Source of the DNA: Sternotherus odoratus
Taxonomy: Eukaryota > Chordata > Testudines > Kinosternidae
Direction of reading: 5' to 3'
Assembly (NCBI GenBank): GCA_032164245.1
Contig: JAVMKO010000002.1
Coordinates: 177,512,920-177,576,919 of the forward strand
DNA length: 64,000 nt
The notes beneath the pieces are model-generated. The model was not told the origin of the DNA. It did no database searches and saw only the letters and a list, made by a program, of their open reading frames with translations. The position numbers and the translations under genes are program-made. Positions 35,701 to 47,700 of this stretch are shown in pieces (position 1 is the stretch's first letter; each line of letters begins with the position of its first letter).

Positions 35701-38700
35701 ACTACTAGTCACTAAGCAGGGGGGCAGTGATCTAACTTCTGTTGATAGAGGGAGGAGATGCACCTTAAATCAAATAGGGTTTACATGCTTAAGGGACTGG
35801 ACTGAATATACTTATAACAGCCATAGTTTTCGGAATATTCATCTTATTATATAGAAATGTTTTTTTAGAGGCAGAAGTAATTCAGTGTTAGTGTCCTTTG
35901 CTGTTATCTTAAATACAGATTACTGCTTATTAGGTTCAGCTTGCTCCAAGTTGCTGAACATCACATCACATAACTGACATACTTGAGAACGGAAATGTAA
36001 CCAGGAAGTCTTAGGGTATGGCTACAATACCTGCCGGATGGGCGGGTAGTGCTCAATGCATCAGGGATTGATTTATCGCGTCCCAATCTGGACGCGATAA
36101 ATCAATCCCCGAATGACACCTGTACTTCAACTCAGCAGAAGGCGTAAGCAGAGTTGGTGGGGGAGCAGCCGCCATCGACCTGCTCCCATGGGGACGGCCA
36201 GGTAAGTCAACCTAAGGTACTTTGATTTCAGCTATGTGATCTTAGGTCAACCTCTCTTCTCCATTCCCTCCCCCCACAGTGTAGCCCAGCCCTAAAAGTA
36301 GTAGAGTCAAAATATAAACCGCTGAAAAGGAAAACTGAACTGCATAAATTTCCTCCTAGGAACCTGACACCCAGCATTGATTTTGCAGCAGTCCTTAACT
36401 TAATAAAGCATGTGAAGAAGGTTCCCATCATCCTTTATAGATATATGCAATCAATAGACTATGCATACTACAGTTTAATCAAGTTGCCAAGGCAGCAGTA
36501 CATAGCTCAAATTTATCTACAACACAACATTTTTGTTCAACTGAAAATTCAGAAGAAATTTCTTACCTGCTGTTCTTTGTTCAATGCCAAACAAGCACAG
36601 GAGACTGAAAACTGGACAATGAACACTAGCAAGAGAATAATCATGTACTGAAGAAACAGTTAAGGTTACCGAAAATTCCTTTGAAAATGTAAGCAAAGCA
36701 CATGCTTAACAGTTACATCCAGAGTCAAGTATGTACACCAGGGGTGGGCAAACGTTTTGGCCCGAGGGCCACATCAGGGTTCAAAATTGTACTGGATAGG
36801 AAAGGCTGTGCCTCCCCAAACAGCCTGATCCCGCCCCTTATCCAACCCCGTCCCACTTCCTGCCCCGACTGCCCCCTCAGATCCCTCACCCATCCACCCC
36901 CCCCCACTCCTTGTCCCTACTCCGTCAAGAGACCCCTGACCCTAACCACCCCCACCAAGACCCCACCTCCTTGTCCCCACCACCCCCTCCAGAGACCACT
37001 CTGCTCCAATCACCCCCCAGGAACCCACCCCCTATCCAACCCCCTGCTCCCTATCCCGACTGGCCCGCCCCGTAACCCTCCCCCCCCCCATCCCCGAAGC
37101 CAGACATGCTGTTGCTCAGCCCCACCCTCCAGAGCACATGCCGGGAGCTCGGGGGGGGGGGGGGGCGGACAGAATTAGCCTGCAGGCCGGAGTTTGCCCA
37201 TCCCTGATGTACACAAATGGTGCTTAAGAATATAAAAAACATTGAGTGTCTAAACGGAAGGGCTTGGCCATCTTTTGGAATGTATTCGTAATTGATAAGC
37301 AAGAGCTCAACCAGACAATGCTTTATGATAGATTTTTTTTAAAAAAAAATCTTATTTGCAATGCTTTGTATTTGTGTTCTAGAAGTCACATAATTTTAAA
37401 GATCTAATGAAAACTCTATTTCCTACATACTAAAGTTTTACAAGGACTGGATCTGGGACTTTGGATTCAAATACCCAATTAAAATTTTATTTTGATATTT
37501 CCTGCAACTACACAAGCTGTTTAAGGTTCATTCTTGCTCTACTTTAAGGCATTACCAAAATGGTCTCTTTGTGATGGAATGATAGCCTCATACTTGACAG
37601 ACCCTTATCTTCCTCAATCGATCTTTAAGACTGCAATATTTCCCAATGAAGAGTAGATTTTACAATTAAAGGAGACTAAGTTCCAAACAAGTCTGTTTCT
37701 AAGTCAGATATACCTTTTAACTGCAGGAGAGCCCATAGGACTTAGTTAGAACGCTTAATATTTACTGGAACAAAGCTGAAACCACTGAAATAGAATAGAT
37801 GGTGATCGTCAGGATCTCTCTTTCTTGTATTTAGCATCGCCTGTATGCATTTTCAAATGTTTTTGGTGATTTGGTTACCTCCAGGCTTCTACACAGCTGA
37901 AAAAAAGAGCTAAATTCAATTGTAAAAGTGATTTTGCAGCAAAACATGGCTATGTAGTAGTGTTACCTGGGCTTCCATACATTTATTCATGTGCTGCATC
38001 AGAATACTTGTGTTTTCTAAGTGTTTCCTACAGGCATCTGCAGCACAGAAGCAACAGAACTTTATTGTAGCTGCAGCAGTGCCCATAAACCCAAAAGCCT
38101 GTAATATTTGTGTACTCTAGAAGAGATACAATCTGCCATATCTCCATTAGGAATTGGATAAGATTTAGAAGCAATCTTCTAGGGGATGAAATCTACCTCC
38201 CCCTCTTTGTCCTCCTTCCCTCACCCAGCTACAGATAGGTATGGGGCTGGTCTAGATTACCGTAAATACATTTTAACTTGGCAAGGAATGGTCAGCTGCC
38301 CAGGAAGATCTGCGAACCCATAATTATGTCTGTTTTACAATCCACCAGTGTGGGCTACTCACTACTCAGCAATTACTCTTGCTTGCCACACTTATACATA
38401 AAATGGAACTCATAACTGTAATATAAAGTACTATAACTAATCAGGCAACTGCTCTATGTATAGGATATACAGTCTCCCAAGGGACTGTCTTGCATCCTCC
38501 ATGTGCCATGCCTTTTCCTTTAAAAAGGAAGGACTGGGGAAGAATGAGTGCAGAAAAATCTCTTACAATCTCTGAAAAATGCATTTATTTTGATAAGGTG
38601 AAAGCTAACTGTGGTGACTAGTCTGTATGGAGTCACCGCTTCGATGGAAAAAGAAGTAGACAAATGCTTTTCTTAGTGGTTTGAACAGATGTGCAAGAAC

Positions 38701-41700
38701 AGAGATGTGCAAGAAAAGGCTCAATATCCACTGTCTAATCCAGGGGTAGGCAACCTATGGTACATGTACCAAAGGCAGCACGCGAGCTGATTTTCAGTGG
38801 CACTCACGCTGCCCAGGTCCTGACCACTGGTCTGGGGGGCTCTGCATTTTAATTTAATTTTAATGAAACTTCTTAAACATTTTAAAACCCTTAGTTACTT
38901 TACATACAACAATAGTTTAGTTTTATATTATAGACTTATAGAAAGAGACTTTCTAAAAATATTAAAATGTATTACTGGCACGCAAAACCTTAAATCAGAA
39001 TGAATAAATAAAGACTTGGCACACCACTTCTGAAAAGTTGATGACCCCGGTCTAATCTATGGCTCTTTATGTACTAAAGGAGTGACTTCTAGGGGTGTCT
39101 AAAGAACAATATTCAAAATTGATTAAAAAAAAGGTATTTTTGGAGAGAAAATGAGGCCTAACTCTGCTGCAATACATTGGACACAATGGAAAAATATTTA
39201 ACCAAAACTGGAAATGTCCATTTGTCTTTTAATGCCTATTTAATCTATATTTGTATTATAGCAACACCCAGGAATCTGGCTAATGGATCAGATCCCCACC
39301 ATGCTAGGTGCTTTACAGACAAAACAAAGAAAAAAGTCCCTGCCCCAGAGAACATGAATAGGCTGACCATGTTAACAAGGTTACAAACTTAGATCCGCAA
39401 TATTTTTTGTGATGCAGAGGCCTGTCTGCAATCATTTTGATCAGACAGCTGACCTAGAAGTGGGAAATTCCATACTCCCATTGCTAATCCCAGACTCAAA
39501 GTTAGCAAAGGTTTAAATGACAGATTTCCTGTGCACAAAGCAGTTAATTTTCCAGGCAGTCTATGTGGATAAGCAGCACCCTTTGTTCAAACATTCCTCT
39601 TCCTTCAGTGACTCAAGAGTCTCACCTTATTATGGAATGTAACCTGAACCTGCATAAAACGTACACAGGAGAGATAATACAGGGTTTTACTTCTCTTGTT
39701 TTCTTAACTCCGTTTTTTAAAAATGAATCATTCTGAAAGGAAAAACTCTTATGTTTAAATATTGAAGAGGCAAATTTTGAAAATTTGTAATGAGTTTCCT
39801 GTCGTTCATTGACAGATTTGTATACTTCTGGAAAATGAACTACTGTATTAGCAAAATTAAGTAACTCTGATTTTTGGGAGCAGTCCACTAAGGAAAAATA
39901 AAATTGGAGTTGATTAATCTCCCACCCTCCAATCCCCCCAGAATGAAAGCTAGATACAATTATCATGATTTAATCATGGAGGGCATCACCATAAACTATT
40001 TACATAGTACCAACATGGCACGTTTGTCAATACAGCATTAGACAAAGTCCAGGCTGTGACCTTAAGAGCCTCTTGGTGCCATCTGGCAAAGGGTTCACAG
40101 ATGCGTAACAGGTCTGACAAAACTCATTACACCCAACACACTGCTTTCATAGTACATATCCAAAGAGGATCAAGTGAAGTGTCGAATAAAAGCATACATC
40201 CTACTGATCATCTTAATCACTGTGAGATGTATGGGTGGGCGATATGTATGTATGTACTGAAATTATATTTTACAATCTGTGTCCCATGCAGGTCTGACAA
40301 ACAGGTTTTGCCAGACAAAGATGTAACTTCACCTGTCTGCCTTTGCTCATGTATAAAGTAAGCATTGTAAACCAACACAATAGAAGTCGATTGGCACACA
40401 ACATCAACACAAAGATGTGAAAGCAACATGGAACCAGAACACTAGGGAATAAACCACAGGAGGCATCTTGAATCTAGGGACAAAAAACAATGGATTTGGG
40501 GTATAACAATACAGCAAGAGGACACTTTTTTATCCTTCACTGAAGTACCAAAAAAGAACAGTGGGATCCTAATCATGTTGATTGGTGATGCTGGAAGATT
40601 GCTTTAGGTGAGAAACTGCTTTAGACGAGAAACTGCTTTAGACAAGGATTTTAGCTTTTTAAAGTTAAGGTTTGATTCTAAGGATCATGTAACCATTTAG
40701 GTTTCCATCTGTCAGCCTTACTCACTGTCTTGGATCATGGCTTTTGAGAACGTTAAGATTGTTTTTAATATAATTTTAATATAAATAGATCTCAGTGATC
40801 TGATGTTATCAAGGGTCTGCTCCTGAACTGTATCAGACAAACTGTGTGTATACTGTTCCCTTGGGGACAGCTAATCTGGTAATTTCTGTAGATGTCCAGT
40901 TAGAAGGGCTGGATGCTGCAGGGGGATGTTTCCAGTGGGGCTTGGATACACCTATTGTTAACCTGCAAAACAGAGCCCTGCAGAGACTGTTTGGGTGACT
41001 GGCGATGTTAGGGAATTGATATGCAGTTAAGTTCTGGCAAGTCTTCCTCTCGCCGAGGCAGGAGGGTAACAATGAGACTCTCAGTCCTGGGCACCCTGAA
41101 AAAGGGTGTCTCGTGCTCAGTTGTAATTCGAGCTGACAAAGGACTAGATGTGAATGAAAACAAAAAGGAGGCTGAATGAAATAAGCATAACCCACTTCAT
41201 AGAGATTCAAAAATCCAATTGGTGCCTGAGAAATATCTAAAAATTCCCTATAACAAATTCTGGGGAACCAGTTACACCAGAGCTGCCATCTGACTCCACA
41301 ACAGCACAGTTGAGTTTACTTAACCTATAGTTAGAACTGTGTTGTAATTAGGTCAGAGGACAAACATGTAGTAAAAGGCTCCTGTGACTGTTATAGATGT
41401 AATGTTGATGAGTCTTTGACAGAAGTAACATCTTCATCATACAAATAAAAAGGAAGCCAGAGATTTTAAAAAAGTGGATGAAGGGGAGCATGATGGAGAA
41501 CTAATTTTGTGGCACATGAATGGCGAAGGCATTTTGGAGCACCTTTTTTTTTGTACAGCACCAAGCACAATGGGGTTCTGATCCATAACTAGGAATTACT
41601 TTAACACACACACAAAACCCCACCACAACTTGCATTTGTAAATTTCCAATGAAAGGATACAAAGAAGAGTAACACCTGATGATGTTTGACTGCACCGATC

Positions 41701-44700
41701 AATCCAACCAAAGCAATAAGGAACAGAAAGATCCCCACTGCGATTGCCACACCAACTACTCGGAAACTAGAAATGAGGCCAAAGCCTATACCCCATGCTG
41801 CAATTCCAATCAGCAGCAGGCTGACCAGCTAGAGGGGGAGCGGGAGGGGGAAAAAGATAATTAGTATGTAAAAGAAAAATAGTCTAGATTGCTAGTGCTC
41901 CAAGCACTAATGTTTCCTGCCATTAAAAGATGATACTGCTCTCTCCCCACCCTGAAAAACAAAAGTAAAAAATGTGAAGTTAATTTAAAAATGAGCTCCT
42001 CTATAGAGTTCTCTTGTTCATAATTTTAAAGTGTGCAAATATTTACATTTCAATACTGTGAATGTGAGGTCTGTTCCAACACATTCGATCCTCAGTTTAA
42101 GACAAAATGTCTTATACCAGAGACACCATTATAACAATGAGGATTATAAAGGAGTTGAACACGCATCTGAAATAAGGATTAACAGCTTTATACCACAGAT
42201 TGAGAAATAAATTAGAGTTTTAAATACCTGGTGAGAAATGCAAGGTCTATTTAAAAAAAACAGGATATACTTGGCTCCATTGCTACACAATCAGGCTGGA
42301 AAAAATATCCAACTTTCTAGATGTTTAGTCCAATCAGCACTACACCAGTGTTAATCCTCAACATTTTCTGAATTGTTGATGTTGAGACAATATACATTTA
42401 CAGAGATCAAATGCAAATAGACTGTTTGGAGCATGTCAAATACTGCAGACAGCAAAACAGACAGTCAGGAGTCTTGCCCTTGCTGAATGTTCCTTTGGGA
42501 AAACATCTTTACTATGAAGCAAAGACAACTCTAATAATCACAGCAAATTCAAAACGCTTTCAGTAAGCAGTTTCCTTCCTTTCAAAGGATGGTATTCTGA
42601 AAATGCATATTGTGGTTCAGCTAGTTTATTGGAAATATTGTTTTATGAGCAGGAAGGGCCAGCCTTTCCTGTTTTCAATCTAACACAAAGAAAAGTTTTG
42701 GAGCCATGAAAAACTTCAGGAGAGCTAGATCTGGGGTGCGATATGAAGGAGGGAAGTAGACCACAAATAATCAGAGCCCTAAATAAACTAGGGAAGGAGC
42801 TGCCAAAAAAAAAAAAAAGTCTCACTTGTTTTAAAGAGAGATTAAAAACTGGAAGTGTTCTGTGTTTCTAAAACCTGGCCTTGCCAAAAGTAATTGACAG
42901 TTTTGTAATTAAGTGCAGCTGTAATTTTTGCCTACTACAACAATTTGATTTTACTAATCACATAAATGCAATCAGAGCACTACATGTGGCTTTCAATTGC
43001 CATTTAAACAAATTTACAACAAGACATCTTTGTGCTCACTCCCCAACCAAAAGATTTCCAACCCACCCTCAATTCCAACATAGTTACCCAAGGCCATTTT
43101 TAAAAGATATTTAGGCACCTATTGGGATTTCCACTGTGGAAGTTCAAAATCACATAGGCCCCAAAATACTATTTTTGAAATATGTAAATCCACTATGCCA
43201 CTAAGGGCTTGTCTACAGGGGGGGACATACAGGAAAATTAATCCAAACTAATTAAGGTGTGAATTTGAAATGGATTAGTTAAACTGCCTTAAACTCCAGT
43301 ATTAACACCCTTATTCAGAATTAAAGTGGCCTTCATTTAGTTTAGTTTAATTCACTTCCAAAGAGAAGACAAATGAAGGCCACTTACTCTGAACAATAGT
43401 GTCCACACGGGGATTTAATGCTGTTTAATCTCATGGCTTGGATTTTTCATTTTACTGAACTAGTCTTACAATGAAGCTAGGTGAGCAATACAGTGAAACC
43501 TCGATATAACGGACTAATTCGGGCGGGGGGGTGTCCGTTAAAACCGAAAGTCCGTTATTTAATAATTTTTTAAAATCATTAAATAACGGACTTTCGGGTG
43601 ACAACGGACACCCCCCCGCCCGAATTAGTCCTTTATATGGAGCCAGCCGTGAGTCAGCCCACCCCACCCCCTCCCCCCACCCGGCTCCCCGCTGCGGGGA
43701 GCCGGGCGGGGGGGTTGACAGCTCCCGCCCGGCTTCCAGCTGGGGGGAGCCGAGCGGGAGCTCTCAACCCCCCCGCCCGGCTTCCCGCTGCGGGGAGCCG
43801 AGCGGAGGCTCTCAAACGCCCCCCCCCCCCCCGCCCGGCTCCCCGTTCCGGGGAGCCGGGCGGGGGGGTTGACAGCTCCCGCCCGGTTCCCCCCAGCGGG
43901 GAGCCGGGCGGGAGCTCTCAAACCCCCCCCCCCCCCCGCCCGGCTCCCCGTTGCGGGGAGCCGGGCGGGGGTGTTGACAGCTCCCGCTCGGCTCCCCCCA
44001 GTGGGGAGCCGGGCGGGAGCTCTCAAACCCCCCTCCCCCCCCGCCCGGCTCCCCGCAACGGCGGGGGGGTTTGACAGCTCCCGCCGGGCGGGAACTGTCA
44101 AACCCCCCGCCCGGCTTCCCGCTGCGGGGAGCCGAGCGGAGGCTCTCAAACCCCCTCCCCCCCCGCCCGGCTCCCCGTTGCGGGGAGCCGGGCGGGGGGG
44201 TTGACAGCTCCCGCTTGGCTCCCCCCAGCGGGAAGCCCGGCGGGAGCTGTCAAACCCCCCCGCCCGGCTTCCCGCTGCGGGGAGCCGAGCGGGGGCTCTC
44301 AACCCCCCCCCCCGCCCGGCTCCCCGCTGCGAGGAGCCGGGCGGGGGGGTTGACAGCTCCCGCTCGGCTCCCCCCAGCGGGAAGCCCGGCGGGAGCTGTC
44401 AAACCCCCCGCCCGGCTTCCCGCTGCGGGGAGCCGAGCGGGGGCTCTCAACCCCCCCCCCCCGCCCGGCTTCCCGTTGCGGGGAGCCGGGCGGGGGGGGG
44501 CGGGGGGGTTTGACAGCTCCCGCAGGGGTCCCCGCTGCAGGGAGCCGGCGGGAGCTGTCAACCCAGCAGGCTCCCTGGGGCGGGAGCCGGCAGCCCCCAA
44601 AACGGATTTCGGATGCATCGGAAATTTTGTCCGTTGCATCCGAAGTCCGTTAAATCGGGGTCCGTTAAATCGAGGGTTTACTGTACTCTGAATGACACTG

Positions 44701-47700
44701 GCAAACAGCCCAGTATCTCTCAAGGCCCTTTCCTGAAGAGGCAGGGAATTCATTTTGTATTGATTTTCAAAAACAAAAAGACAATAAAAAGTTCAAAAAG
44801 GTAAAGATGCATCTTGCATAAGTTTCTAAATATCACAATCTCCAAAACAATTATGCATTTGTATAATAGGTCTGAGCTGGAAGACCAGACAATACTACAT
44901 AGACATGTTGGGGTGGGGGAATATCAGTAATAAACTAGGAGAATATATACATGAACAGAGAAAGGAGGGAGGAACAGAGGGGGGGGGGAGGGAAGAGGGA
45001 AAAAAAAAAAGAGGTGATGTTTGGTGGACTAGACTAGGTCTGGCATTCTGTTACGCCATCAACATTTTTATACAGTTTATCTAGAAACAGGGTCCAAATT
45101 TCTTTGAAATCAAATTTAAAAACAACCTGTAAGAGAATTTGCCATTTAGTAATATAACCTGTACAAAGGATGAAAACCTGGCTGTACTGAAGTCAATGGG
45201 AGTTTTGTCATTGACTTCAGTGGAGCCAGGATTTCATACAGGTTATGCTACCTCTCTAGTAATATGCAGCTGGTAATTCTCAAGCTATACATCAAATAAT
45301 GAGAACAAAATGTAATTTAATGTACTCAACTTTGGAACAAATTAGACCAGGAAGGATCATTTACTATACAGCATATCTGTTTGGGTCCTAAGAGGAAGCC
45401 ACTACTCTCCTCAATTAAAAGCTTTCAACTGTAAGTAAGTACCATTAAAATGTATCTTTACTTCTGATGGCAGTGTATTAAGATACAGCTATCACAAATA
45501 ACCACACAAAAACAATAGGGGGGGGCACAGTGGTAGAGTTAGTGGGTCTATTTTTAGTTGATTTCCATTTGTAGGAATGCGAGGAACCAGATTGTGACTG
45601 TAGTAATAAGTACAAGTGGAATGTGGTAAAATCCAGTTTACTCAAGTGGGCAGCATTCATACGTAAGCAGAAACTTTCCAGAATGAAGACAGTTTGTGGC
45701 ATTCCTCATAGAACAGGCTAGTGCAATCAGACCCTCATTCTCCCCTACTCAAATCCTCAGAGTCTCTGAAGAGAGCAAACAAAGATGCCTTAGGAAAGTC
45801 TGGTGGTGGTGATTAATTTGGTCACAGAATCCTTGACTTCAGCAGAACTCTGTGACTTCACTCTGCAGCAGCTGGAAGCTGAAGGGTACCGCCACCTCCC
45901 ATGGTGGCCAGGAGCTGTGGGGTCCGCCTGCTGCCCGGAGTGTCCCCGCAAAGGCCCCACCATACACTCATATCGGGACACACCCCACACTTTGGGGTCC
46001 TTTAACCTATAGCATGTACCTCCAAGTCACAGGGCACCTGGTACACTACTGGCACCTTAGGGGTTGGGGGACAGGAGGCTACTCAATACCCATTTATATA
46101 GTAGCCCAGCTGTAATGCTGACTTTAGCTATGCTACTGGAGAAAATCTCTCCCCATTAAAGTTTGTGTGTGCACTGAAGCAGTTATAATGAAAAGACTGG
46201 TTGACTCATGGGGATTGGTAACAGGAAATTTCACTTGTAGGTCATTTGTTAAACTAAAGGAGTGATCAAAGCCTAGTTACTCAACAACCTTGTGACGTGA
46301 CACAGGCAATATATGTGAAAGGAGACAGGAATGCTGCAAGTCAGAAAAGCCAATTCTGCTGTTGGCATGACAGTCCATCTTAACTCTGTACAATACTTAC
46401 TAGTTGAGAGCAAGATGGGTTTGCTGCTTTTAACTGAAAGAATAATCTCCTTTTCAGAGAAACTGTAACAAAAATGCCTATGTTTTTTAATCCATGTTTT
46501 GTATACATGGTGTTAGAAGCCCGTTTATTTTTTGCAACTGTTAGAAAAATCTATGTGCCTGCATTTTCATCTTTGTAGGTTTTACATGGCCAACTTGAGA
46601 CACCTGGTATCATTTTCAAAAAGCGGACGACCCAGTCCTCATGTTCTTTTCCACAGCAGGAATGGGAGGATGAGGTAGCATAAAGGCAGCTTTCAGCCAC
46701 CTTTGTTTCTCCTATTTTCTGTGCCTTGCCAGTGGCCAGCCTAAAGACTGGTCTAAATTGCGCTTATTTGTAAAAGCTGCCAATGGACATTTATGCTGGT
46801 TTAGAAGAACCAGACTACATGCACTCCATGCCTAGGCTGACCATATTTCCTTTAGACAAAAACGGGACATTGGGATGGCAAAAACGGGACAGGGTGTGTG
46901 TGGGGGGGCATGGCCCCACCTGGGCCCCCCAGTGCTGGGCGGGGGGAGGAAGAGGGGGGTCGGGGGGATGAATGGAGGAATAAGCAGAACAGGGATGGGG
47001 GATGAAGAGGATGGAGGGAGAGAGAGAAGGGGGGATGACGCATGAAGAGGATGGAGGGGACGGAGGGAGAGAAGGCACGAAGGTGAGAAGGGAGAGGATG
47101 GATGGATGAGAGAAGAGATGGGGGTAGGGAGCAGGGGGGATGGAGGAGGCAAGGGACAGCGAGAAGGAGGGATGGAGAGAAGGGAGATTGAAGAGGAGGC
47201 AGTGGACGGAGGGAGAGAGAGAAGGGAGGAAGGGAGGGATGGAGGGATGGAGAAGGGGATAGAGAGAAGGGAGGGAAGGAGGAATAGAGAGGAGGAGGCG
47301 GCAGATCGGAGCTGTCCGGAGCCACAGCCGGGGGCCGAGCACGCCGGCGGCGGCGGCGGGGGGGACGGACGTTTTATGACTCCATGTTTTATGTGTCCTG
47401 CCCCAAAAACGGGACAAAATTGATATTTTGGACAAAAAGACGGGACGGTTAAAAAACATTAAAAAAACGGGACTGTCCCATTCAAAACGGGACGTATGGT
47501 CAGCCTATCCATGCCCCACCCTTCCCTCACCTATTCTTGATTTTCCCCCTGTAGCTGTGCTGGCAGCTAAACACCAAATCACTTCCTTACACTGAGGATA
47601 TTTCTCTGAGACCCATTTTCTCCCTCTTGATAGCATCATAAAGGAGGTGGATAGTACAGCAGAAATCTGACACAGGTGTGTCTTAGGCTCCACTTTCAAA

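Noticed and set aside
36702..37178. A 158-codon Pro-rich frame
   Set aside because: Lies in the C-rich interior of a hAT MITE bounded by ATGTACAC duplications.
41661..41678. TSPAN13 exon 2 ending at CAG|GTGTTA
   Set aside because: That donor would drop VLLFF from the third membrane span; the GTATCC donor 15 bp later keeps the frame and the known protein sequence.
43452..44753. Open frames up to 225 codons on both strands
   Set aside because: Same GC-rich array in the second MITE copy; repetitive products on both strands with no protein features.
46815..47459. A 214-codon Ser/Pro/Leu-rich frame and shorter overlapping frames
   Set aside because: By-product of the purine-rich minisatellite inside a hAT MITE with a clean target duplication.
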